Source of the DNA: Pseudomonadota bacterium
GTDB lineage: Bacteria; Desulfobacterota; Desulfobacteria; Desulfobacterales; RPRI01
Assembly (NCBI GenBank): GCA_018830925.1
Contig: JAHJRK010000399.1
Span: forward strand, 1 to 8,627
DNA: 8,627 nucleotides
Direction: 5' to 3'
Part shown: positions 1-5,944 of the stretch, in pieces
Layout of the letters: each line of letters starts with the position of its first letter
Position numbering within the stretch: position 1 is the first letter of the stretch
Position numbers and translations under genes: made by a program
Notes under the pieces: model-generated
Told to the model about the DNA's origin: nothing
The model's database searches: none
What the model saw: only the letters and a program-made list of their open reading frames with translations

Positions 1-246
1 CCTTTTGATGTTGAAAAAACAGAAAAAAAATTTCTATCCCTTTTGACCAATCTCTTGTTTCTGCCCAACTCCCCGACACTTATGAATGCCGGCAGGCGCC
101 TTGGCCAGCTCGCAGCTTGTTTCGTACTGCCAATTGAAGATTCAATGGACAGCATCTTTGAGACATTAAAACATACAGCCATGATACATAAAAGCGGGGG
201 GGCACGGGTTTCTCTTTTTCAAGGATGCGTCCTGAGAAGGACATAG
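1..246 (+). CDS. nrdJ: Adenosylcobalamin-dependent ribonucleotide reductase, N-terminal fragment (5' partial, ends after frameshift)
   Basis: Reading frame 1 is open from the first base, so the true start and any upstream N-terminal domain lie outside the window. It encodes the conserved class II reductase block FLPNSPTLMNAG, then LGQLAACFVLP and HKSGG. The cysteine at 118-120 (in AACF) matches the first of the two redox cysteines that reduce the substrate ribose. Family members continue HKSGGGTGFSFSRLRP. Here the frame changes after the second glycine and runs through 14 unrelated residues to a TAG at 244-246. The expected sequence resumes in frame 3, which carries the rest of the gene. Homology and frame are clear. 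What is unclear is whether the break is real or a sequencing error in the G run. Confidence 0.85.
   Translation, partial: PFDVEKTEKKFLSLLTNLLFLPNSPTLMNAGRRLGQLAACFVLPIEDSMDSIFETLKHTAMIHKSGGARVSLFQGCVLRRT
196..202 (+). other. G7 run at the nrdJ frameshift
   Basis: Seven consecutive G sit exactly where the nrdJ frame is lost. Eight G would read Ser-Gly-Gly-Gly-Thr-Gly-Phe, the family consensus, and would restore one continuous frame from base 1 to 2015. A one-base deletion, a sequencing error, polymerase slippage or -1 ribosomal slippage would each explain the layout. The sequence alone cannot separate them. Confidence 0.85.
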
Positions 247-2015
247 TGCTGTCAACCGCCGGGATATCAAGCGGACCTATCTCCTTTATGAACGTTTTTG
301 ACGTCGCGACAGAAACGGTCAAACAGGGCGGTACCCGGCGAGGAGCAAATATGGGTATCCTAAGAGTGGATCATCCAGATATCGAGTCTTTCATTAACCT
401 GAAAAACGACAAGGGTGTGTTGAATAATTTCAACATATCGGTTGCACTCACACAAAAATTCATGGGTGCGCTTGAGAATAATTCAGAGTATGACCTGATA
501 AATCCGCGGACGGAACAGGCCGTTCGAAGCGTTTCAGCCGGAAAAATATTTGATTCGATAGTAAATTCCGCTTGGCTGACAGGTGAACCAGGGATAATAT
601 TCATAGACAGAATAAACCGTGACAATCCTGTTCCTCATCTCGGAAATATTGAAGCAACAAATCCATGCGGGGAACAGCCGCTTCTTCCGTATGAATCATG
701 CACACTCGGCTCCATCAATCTGTCCGGAATGCTTTCGGGAAAGGCGATAAATTATAACCGCCTGAAAAAAACCGTTCATGATGCAGTCCATTTTCTTGAT
801 AATGTTGTAGAGATAAACAAGTATCCTCTCCCCCGCATAGAAAAAATAAGCAAAGGAACAAGAAAGATAGGCATTGGGGTAATGGGGTTTGCCGATATGC
901 TTATTAAACTGGGGATACCTTACGATTCGGATGACGCATCATCAGAAGCAGAAAAGGTAATGTCGTTTATTTCTGAAGAATCAAAAATTGCATCCGCAGC
1001 TCTTGCAAAAAAACGGGGTAACTTTTCATTTTACGAAGGAAGTATTTATGATAACCCCCGGACGCCTTATATGCGCAATGCAACCACTACAACAATAGCT
1101 CCAACAGGGACCATCAGCATTATAGCCGGGACCTCAAGCGGCATTGAACCAATATTTGCCGTTGCTCAGATTCGACGCGTTCTTGAAGGGAAATCGCTTT
1201 CGGAGATAAATCCCCTGTTTCTGGAGATTGCAAAAAAAGAGAGATTTTATAATACAAATCTTATTGAGGACATATCAGAAGGCCGGTCTATTCAGAATAT
1301 AAAAATAGTCCCGGATAATATTAAAGCTCTTTTCAAAACATCTCACGAAATATCGCCCGAAAAGCATATAAACATTCAGGCTGCTTTCCAGAAATTTACC
1401 GATAATGCAGTTTCAAAGACAGTAAACTTCAGCGCCGAAGCTTTACGGGGGGATATTGCAAAAGTATACCTGCTTGCCCACAAGAACGGATGCAAGGGAG
1501 TTACAATATACCGGTACGGAAGCCGGGACCAGCAAGTGTTAAGTATCGGTGCTGAAAAAAATGATTCGGTTAAAATTGCCCCCAGACCTCGACCTGAACG
1601 CACAGTCGGCACTACAGAACGCATCAAGACAGGATGCGGGAAATTGTACGTCACTATAAATACTGATGACAAGGGAATGTGCGAGGTCTTTGCCCAGATG
1701 GGAAAGACAGGAGGATGCGCATCATCTCAAATTGAAGCGGCAGGCCGTCTTATTTCTCTTGCCTTACGGTCAGGCATAAAAGTTGAAGCCGTTATTAAAC
1801 AACTGATCGGAATAAGATGCCCTTCCCCTTCATGGCAGAATGGAGAAATGGTTCTGTCATGCCCTGATGCAATTGCAAAGGTGCTCAGAAACAAAACCAA
1901 TTTGTCTTTAATAGAAAGCGGGGTAATGATAGGGATTTGTCCTGAATGTAACGGCGTTATAACTCATCAGGAAGGCTGCATCGTTTGCCACTCCTGTGGA
2001 TATTCGAAATGCTAG
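225..2015 (+). CDS. nrdJ: Adenosylcobalamin-dependent ribonucleoside-diphosphate reductase (class II), main body after frameshift
   Basis: This is the larger part of NrdJ, which makes deoxyribonucleotides in the cytoplasm using a cobalamin-generated thiyl radical and so needs no oxygen. Visible landmarks: KQGGTRRGANMG and DHPDIESF; the radical-site motif NPCGE with its cysteine at 666-668; the second redox cysteine at 699-701 in ESCTLGSINL; the RKIGIGVMGFAD block; PTGTISIIAGTSSGIEP in the barrel; and DNAVSKTVNF and GCKGVTIYR. A TSCPD domain (TGCGKLYVTIN through IRCPSPS) follows, then a C-terminal zinc ribbon, CPEC then CxxCxxC, ending in a cysteine at the last codon as in other NrdJ tails that relay electrons from thioredoxin. 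The ATG at 225 is internal to the family alignment and is only the first start left after the break. No promoter is visible. All active-site residues seen are intact, which argues against long-standing decay. Confidence 0.93.
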   Translation: MRPEKDIVLSTAGISSGPISFMNVFDVATETVKQGGTRRGANMGILRVDHPDIESFINLKNDKGVLNNFNISVALTQKFMGALENNSEYDLINPRTEQAVRSVSAGKIFDSIVNSAWLTGEPGIIFIDRINRDNPVPHLGNIEATNPCGEQPLLPYESCTLGSINLSGMLSGKAINYNRLKKTVHDAVHFLDNVVEINKYPLPRIEKISKGTRKIGIGVMGFADMLIKLGIPYDSDDASSEAEKVMSFISEESKIASAALAKKRGNFSFYEGSIYDNPRTPYMRNATTTTIAPTGTISIIAGTSSGIEPIFAVAQIRRVLEGKSLSEINPLFLEIAKKERFYNTNLIEDISEGRSIQNIKIVPDNIKALFKTSHEISPEKHINIQAAFQKFTDNAVSKTVNFSAEALRGDIAKVYLLAHKNGCKGVTIYRYGSRDQQVLSIGAEKNDSVKIAPRPRPERTVGTTERIKTGCGKLYVTINTDDKGMCEVFAQMGKTGGCASSQIEAAGRLISLALRSGIKVEAVIKQLIGIRCPSPSWQNGEMVLSCPDAIAKVLRNKTNLSLIESGVMIGICPECNGVITHQEGCIVCHSCGYSKC

Positions 2016-2058
2016 GCCAAGAAAAGGAAACAACTTGAGATCGTTGCAAAACACCCGG

Positions 2059-2718
2059 TTATTCTTCCTTCCATCCATGTTCACCGACAAGCTTGACAAA
2101 CCTGCATCCGCCAAGATTTGTCTTATGAATACCCCGTTCATCCCTGTAAAGCCTGATCAGATCCTGAGTATATTGATTTCCGACAGGAATTATCAATCGT
2201 CCACCCATCGCAAGCTGACTCACTAGAACCTTTGGAATATCAGGCGCACCGGCCGTAACTATTATTGCATCAAAAGGACTTTCAGACTCCCATCCGAGCG
2301 TTCCGTCGGAATATTTTGTAACAATATTATGGTAATGTAGCCTGTCAAAAAGATTACGGGTCTTTACATAAAGAGAATGAATCCTTTCAGTTGTATAAAC
2401 ACGAAAAGCTATTTCAGCAAGAATCGCAGCCTGATAACCGGACCCTGTACCAATTTCAAGGACCCTGTCCTCTTTATTCAGATTGAGGGCTTGAGTCATT
2501 TCAGCGACTATATAAGGCTGTGATATAGTTTGCTGTTCGCCGATAGGAAGGGGGAAATCGCCGTAAGCCTGATCCATCAAAGCATCACTCACAAAAAAGT
2601 GCCGCGGAACTTTTTGCATAGCAAAAATTACTTTGGGGTCGGTTATACCGCGGACTTCTATCTGGGTTCTCACCATTTCTTCGCGCATTCGCTCATATTT
2701 CAATGCGGTTTCATTCAT
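2059..2718 (-). CDS. pcm: Protein-L-isoaspartate O-methyltransferase
   Basis: A 219-residue cytosolic repair enzyme that methylates isoaspartyl residues formed by protein ageing, using S-adenosylmethionine, so that they can revert to aspartate. Family hallmarks are the N-terminal helix with MVRTQIEVRGI, VPRHFFV near residue 38, the substrate-site segment TISQPYIVAEM (64-74), SAM motif I VLEIGTGSGYQAA (86-98), the acidic residue after strand 2 in TTERI, FDAIIVTAGAP (149-159) and GGRLIIPVG (172-180). Length fits the family (E. coli Pcm is about 208 residues). I chose ATG at 2718 because TAGGAAA precedes it at good spacing and family homology begins here. An in-frame TTG at 2754 would add 12 unrelated residues. 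The gene converges with nrdJ (43 bp between stops) and diverges from the channel gene, so it is probably monocistronic. No terminator is evident. Confidence 0.95.
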   Translation of the reverse strand: MNETALKYERMREEMVRTQIEVRGITDPKVIFAMQKVPRHFFVSDALMDQAYGDFPLPIGEQQTISQPYIVAEMTQALNLNKEDRVLEIGTGSGYQAAILAEIAFRVYTTERIHSLYVKTRNLFDRLHYHNIVTKYSDGTLGWESESPFDAIIVTAGAPDIPKVLVSQLAMGGRLIIPVGNQYTQDLIRLYRDERGIHKTNLGGCRFVKLVGEHGWKEE

Positions 2719-2765
2719 ACTTGGTTTCCTACCAAATGAATTATCCGGCGTCAAGAATTCAAGTC

Positions 2766-2794
2766 TTGAAAGTTTTACCAGTTTATCTTATAGG
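2766..2794 (+). promoter_or_regulatory. Possible sigma-70 promoter for the potassium channel gene
   Basis: In the 145-bp divergent gap between pcm and the channel, TTGAAA (2766-2771) is followed after 17 bp by TATAGG (2789-2794, or TTATAG one base earlier). This would give a leader of about 65 nt before the ATG at 2864. The -10 box is only a partial match, so this is a weak prediction. Confidence 0.35.
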
Positions 2795-2863
2795 ATACAA
2801 AAAGATAAATGTTGAACTGTTTCTGAAAAATCGGCCTGATCTTAAATATTTTGCGGAATATCC

Positions 2864-3865
2864 ATGGACAGCACAAAACATCTTGTATTGTCACTCCTGC
2901 TGACACTTTTAGTAAGTATTATAGGGACTACGGGGTATATGATGATCGAGGGATGGGATCTTCTTGATTCCATGTACATGACCATCATAACTCTCACAAC
3001 CGTTGGATACGGTGAAGTTCATTCAGTAAGCAGGGCTGGTCGTATCTTTACAATGCTGCTAGTTTTTTTCGGGGTTGGTTTTTGTTTATATATTGCAGGC
3101 GCCATGGTTCAATTCATGGTAGAAGGAAGAATTAGAGATATTCTGGGGAGGAGGAATTTGGATAAAAAAATCGGCAGGCTAAAAAACCATTATATTGTTT
3201 GCGGGTACGGGCGAATCGGAAAAATGCTGTGTAAAAACCTAATGATCAAGAAAGATTTTGATCTTATTGTTATAGAAAACAACAAGGATCTTATCCCGGT
3301 CATGGAAGAAGACGGGGTTTTATATCTGCCCTCAGATGCGGGAGATGAAGAGAACCTGATAAAAGCAGGTATAAAAACAGCCAAGGGACTTGTCGCCGTG
3401 CTTGCTACAGATGCAGACAATGTTTTTCTTGTTCTCAGCGCGAGACAACTCAATCCCCATCTGTTTATAACGGCTAGGGCAAGCCGGAATGAATCGAAAT
3501 CCAAACTTCTTGCCGCAGGAGCCAATAATGTTGTATCGCCGTATGATATTGGCGCAATCAGCATGGCTCAGAGAATTCTGCGTCCAACAGTCACAAGCTT
3601 TTTGGATCTTGCCTTTGCCGAGCAGCGTAAAGACATAAAAATGGAAGAAATTCCTGTCAGCTCTTCTTCAGGCATTATAAACATCATGTTAAAAGATTCC
3701 GGAATCAGGCAAAAGTATAATCTTATTATCATAGCGATAAAAAAGCAGGATGGAAATATGCTTTTCAATCCTTCCTTTGAGACTAAAATTCAGGCCGGAG
3801 ATACGGTTATTGCTGTTGGGGAAGATGCAAATCTTCAGAAACTTGAAAAAATACTGCAACCTTAG
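2864..3865 (+). CDS. Two-transmembrane potassium channel with RCK (TrkA-N/TrkA-C) gating domains
   Basis: A 333-residue inner-membrane channel of the MthK/Kch-like type. The order is TM1 (about 7-28), a pore helix, the K+ selectivity filter TTVGYGE (45-51), TM2 (about 58-85), a short basic linker (88-107), an RCK_N Rossmann domain from about 108 with the nucleotide-binding loop GYGRIG (114-119) and an acidic residue at the end of strand 2 (E138), then an RCK_C domain (about 260-333) containing AGDTVIAVG. Such channels are tetramers gated by ligand (Ca2+, nucleotide or other) binding to a cytosolic RCK ring. The ligand cannot be read here. ATG 2864 is preceded by GCGGAA, and an in-frame stop 24 bases upstream leaves no earlier ATG/GTG/TTG start. 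A strong internal Shine-Dalgarno just before the RCK domain may give a second, soluble product (separate entry). It is convergent with the cyclo-ligase gene. Confidence 0.92.
   Translation: MDSTKHLVLSLLLTLLVSIIGTTGYMMIEGWDLLDSMYMTIITLTTVGYGEVHSVSRAGRIFTMLLVFFGVGFCLYIAGAMVQFMVEGRIRDILGRRNLDKKIGRLKNHYIVCGYGRIGKMLCKNLMIKKDFDLIVIENNKDLIPVMEEDGVLYLPSDAGDEENLIKAGIKTAKGLVAVLATDADNVFLVLSARQLNPHLFITARASRNESKSKLLAAGANNVVSPYDIGAISMAQRILRPTVTSFLDLAFAEQRKDIKMEEIPVSSSSGIINIMLKDSGIRQKYNLIIIAIKKQDGNMLFNPSFETKIQAGDTVIAVGEDANLQKLEKILQP
3145..3160 (+). promoter_or_regulatory. Candidate internal ribosome binding site and TTG start for a soluble RCK subunit
   Basis: Inside the channel gene, GGGGAGG (3145-3151) lies 6 nt before an in-frame TTG at 3158 (Leu99). 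The purine run continues to 3156. This falls in the linker between TM2 and the RCK domain. A start here would yield a protein of about 235 residues containing the complete RCK_N and RCK_C domains and no membrane segment. MthK is known to use an internal start (Met107) at the equivalent place to supply the soluble half of its octameric gating ring. Use here is inferred from position and sequence alone. Confidence 0.4.
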
Positions 3866-3894
3866 ATTTGATATTCTATAAGGAGGTCAAATCT
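3864..3894. repeat. Inverted repeat between convergent genes
   Basis: AGATTTGA (3864-3871) and TCAAATCT (3887-3894) form a perfect 8-bp AT-rich stem with a 15-nt loop across the 21-bp gap between the channel stop and the cyclo-ligase stop. The position suggests a bidirectional 3' end structure, but there is no GC-rich stem and no T tract on either side, so a classic intrinsic terminator is not supported. Confidence 0.4.
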
Positions 3895-4474
3895 TGTATA
3901 TTATCCTGTCTTCGGTAATGATAATATCCACATATTTATCATGGGATTCCATCGGTATATACTGAACAATCTGACTTTCATATGCAAGGGCAACTTTTCT
4001 GGTAGTAACAGGGAGTTTTGGAATTAACCTGTCATAAGACCCGTCACCGGAGCCTATTCTCCCACCTTTTTCATCAAAAGCGATTCCTGGAATAATTGCT
4101 ATCTCAATAAATTCCAAAGGAATAATTTTACATTTAGCGGCATCGGGTTCCGGAATCCCTTTTTCACCATACTTCATATCAGTTTTAAAATTGTCAACCT
4201 TCATCAAGATCGTTTCATTTTTTTGCACATTAAAGGCAGGAAGAACGACAACTTTATTGTTATCAAAACATTTTTTTACAATGTTTTCGGTAACAACCTC
4301 ACACGCAGAATTAATATACAGCAAATATGTTTTCGCCTCAACAAAATTGGCAAATTCAAAAAGCCTTTTTTCTATTCCCAGTGTTTTCTCAGATATATTA
4401 TTAGCCGAAAGTTTGCTGAATATTTTTGATATATTATTGCGTATTTCAACTTTTTTTCCCCGAATCTCTTCCAT
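3887..4474 (-). CDS. fau: 5-formyltetrahydrofolate cyclo-ligase (5,10-methenyl-THF synthetase)
   Basis: A 195-residue cytosolic enzyme that uses ATP to convert 5-formyl-THF to 5,10-methenyl-THF, returning this storage/inhibitory folate to the active pool. Family marks are the N-terminal K/R-rich helix (KKVEIRNNIS), KTYLLYINSACEVVT (48-62) with the usual substrate-side E-V-x-T, KVVVLPAF, YGEKGIPEP (102-110), and the nucleotide/folate loop IIPGIAFDEKGGRIGSGDGSYDR (127-149, read in parts). The last motif is usually GYGGGYYDR, so the serines at the two usual tyrosine positions and the Asp at a Gly are divergent. The YDR end is kept. ATG 4474 has CAGGAGAT placed 6-7 nt upstream, a good RBS. In some bacteria this gene neighbours the 6S RNA gene, but no such RNA is visible upstream here. 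It is divergent from serS and shares its control region. Confidence 0.9.
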   Translation of the reverse strand: MEEIRGKKVEIRNNISKIFSKLSANNISEKTLGIEKRLFEFANFVEAKTYLLYINSACEVVTENIVKKCFDNNKVVVLPAFNVQKNETILMKVDNFKTDMKYGEKGIPEPDAAKCKIIPLEFIEIAIIPGIAFDEKGGRIGSGDGSYDRLIPKLPVTTRKVALAYESQIVQYIPMESHDKYVDIIITEDRIIYKI

Positions 4475-4507
4475 ATATGATCTCCTGAGATAGTGGAATT
4501 TGCAATC

Positions 4508-4536
4508 TTATTAACTTAATCGTTGACAAATGTCAA
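4508..4536 (-). promoter_or_regulatory. Possible promoter for the cyclo-ligase gene
   Basis: Reading leftwards, a consensus -35 TTGACA (4536-4531) is followed after 17 bp by TAATAA (4513-4508), a weak -10. Transcription would begin near 4501 and give a leader of about 27 nt. The -35 lies inside the palindrome at 4522-4537, so a protein bound there would be expected to block it. Confidence 0.4.
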
Positions 4537-4537
4537 C
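4522..4537. promoter_or_regulatory. Perfect 16-bp palindrome, candidate operator
   Basis: GTTGACA-AA-TGTCAAC is a perfect inverted repeat with 7-bp arms and a 2-bp centre, in the 195-bp gap between divergent genes. Read as TTGAC-N4-GTCAA it has the arm/spacer geometry of CRP/FNR-family sites (FNR: TTGAT-N4-ATCAA). It overlaps the predicted -35 for the cyclo-ligase and sits just upstream of the predicted serS promoter. The binding protein is unknown. Confidence 0.5.
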
Positions 4538-4549
4538 TTATAAAAATCA

Positions 4550-4579
4550 TTGACTAAAAAGATGGTACATGGTTATAAG
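4550..4579 (+). promoter_or_regulatory. Predicted sigma-70 promoter for serS-thrC
   Basis: TTGACT (4550-4555) and TATAAG (4574-4579) are separated by 18 bp (TTATAA gives 17). The start would be near 4586, with a leader of about 84 nt before serS. It is the best promoter match in the window. No T-box or other leader structure is seen in the transcript. Confidence 0.5.
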
Positions 4580-4669
4580 CAAACTGGCTTGATATTAATT
4601 GATATGTTCTTAAATAATGCCGAGAAGTCGTCTTAATTCCGGAAGAGATAAAAAATAACAGGATTTCTT

Positions 4670-5944
4670 ATGCTCGAAATAAAGTTTGTAAGACAAAATT
4701 TGGACATGGTACAAAAATCAATTTTAAACCGTTGCAAAAGCGCTGATATTGAAGGTTTTAAAATTTATGACTCTAAAGCAAGGGCAATTCTATCAAAAAT
4801 TGAGGAATTGAGACATCACCGCAATGTCGTATCGGATAAAATAGCATCTATGAAAAGAAAAGGTGAGGATGCAAATGACCTTGTTCTTGAAATGCGCGAG
4901 GTCTCGACAACAATTAAAATTCTTGATTCGGATCTTTCGGAAAATGAAGAAAAAATAAACAGAATTCTTCTTGAAATTCCCAATATTCCTCATTCTTCTG
5001 TTCCTGAAGGAAAAGACGGTTCGGACAATCAGATTATAAGAACCGTTGGGAAACCGCCTGAATTTAACTTCGAACCGAAACCCCACTGGGAAATTGGCGA
5101 AGAGCTTAAAGTGCTTGACTTTGAAAGGGCATCGAAGATAACCGGAGCCCGCTTTCCTCTTTACATTGGAGCCGGTGCAAGACTTGAAAGAGCATTGATT
5201 AATTTTATGCTTGAAACGCATACGACTCAGCATGGTTATACAGAAATACTACCTCCGTTTATCGTCAACAAACAAAGCATGATATGTACTGGACAATTGC
5301 CTAAATTTGCTGAAGATCTCTTCAAGCTTGAGGGGTGGGATTATTATCTGATTCCAACAGCTGAAGTACCTGTAACAAATATTCATCAGAATGAGATACT
5401 GGATGAAAGCCTTCTGCCGATTTTATACACTGCCTATACTCCATGCTTTCGCTCTGAAGCTGGCTCTTATGGAAAAGACACAAAAGGCTTAATAAGGCAA
5501 CACCAGTTTAACAAGGTGGAACTTGTCAAATTTTCAAAACCGGAAACTTCTTATAATGAACTTGAAAAACTGTTAAACGATGCTGAGACTATTTTAAAAC
5601 GTCTCGGGCTTCCATACCGGGTTGTATCTCTTTGCGCCGGAGATCTTGGCTTCTCTGCCGCAAAAACTTACGATATTGAAGTATGGATGCCTTCTCAGGG
5701 CATTTACAGGGAAATATCATCGTGCAGCAATTTCGAAAATTTCCAAGCACGGCGCGGAAACATCCGATTCAAAAGAAAAGGGAAAAAAGGATCTGAGTTC
5801 GTTCATACATTAAACGGATCAGGGCTGGCTGTGGGCAGGACCTTTGCGGCCATACTTGAAAACTGCCAGCAGGAGGACGGTTCTGTTATTATTCCCGAGA
5901 TATTAAAACCCTACATGGGTGGTCTGGAAAGGATATCATTATGA
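4670..5944 (+). CDS. serS: Serine--tRNA ligase
   Basis: A 424-residue class II aminoacyl-tRNA synthetase that charges tRNA-Ser (and tRNA-Sec where present) with serine in the cytosol. Length is typical of the bacterial enzyme. Residues 1 to about 105 form the N-terminal tRNA-binding domain, with a long charged antiparallel coiled coil (about 35-100). The catalytic domain follows: motif 1 region ending EILPPF (192-197), TGQLPKF, the serine-site LIPTAEVP (227-234), motif 2 FRSEAGSYGKDTKG through RQHQFNKVE (260-284), SSCSNFENFQARR (350-362), and motif 3 GSGLAVGRTFAAILEN (383-398) with the ATP-binding arginine. ATG 4670 has AGGA about 7 nt upstream and matches the conserved N-terminus MLEIKFVRQN. 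The TGA stop overlaps the next ATG by four bases, so the two genes are probably co-translated. Confidence 0.97.
   Translation: MLEIKFVRQNLDMVQKSILNRCKSADIEGFKIYDSKARAILSKIEELRHHRNVVSDKIASMKRKGEDANDLVLEMREVSTTIKILDSDLSENEEKINRILLEIPNIPHSSVPEGKDGSDNQIIRTVGKPPEFNFEPKPHWEIGEELKVLDFERASKITGARFPLYIGAGARLERALINFMLETHTTQHGYTEILPPFIVNKQSMICTGQLPKFAEDLFKLEGWDYYLIPTAEVPVTNIHQNEILDESLLPILYTAYTPCFRSEAGSYGKDTKGLIRQHQFNKVELVKFSKPETSYNELEKLLNDAETILKRLGLPYRVVSLCAGDLGFSAAKTYDIEVWMPSQGIYREISSCSNFENFQARRGNIRFKRKGKKGSEFVHTLNGSGLAVGRTFAAILENCQQEDGSVIIPEILKPYMGGLERISL

Noticed and set aside
2016..2058. Terminator between the convergent nrdJ and pcm genes
   Set aside because: Only a 4-bp CAAC/GTTG pairing without a T tract is found, which is too weak to call.
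2719..2754. Longer pcm reading frame from TTG at 2754
   Set aside because: The extra 12 residues have no family match, TTG is a weak start, and ATG 2718 has a better placed TAGGAAA and begins the conserved sequence.
4475..4669. 6S RNA gene upstream of the cyclo-ligase
   Set aside because: 6S RNA often neighbours this gene in Proteobacteria, but the 195 bp here lack the long closing stem and central bubble; only promoters and the palindrome are apparent.
4586..4669. T-box leader before serS
   Set aside because: No T-box consensus, specifier stem or antiterminator/terminator pair is visible, and the leader is too short.
4793..5233. 146-codon antisense frame inside serS
   Set aside because: It lies wholly opposite a clear serS coiled-coil/catalytic region, has no RBS of note and resembles no family; it is a shadow frame.
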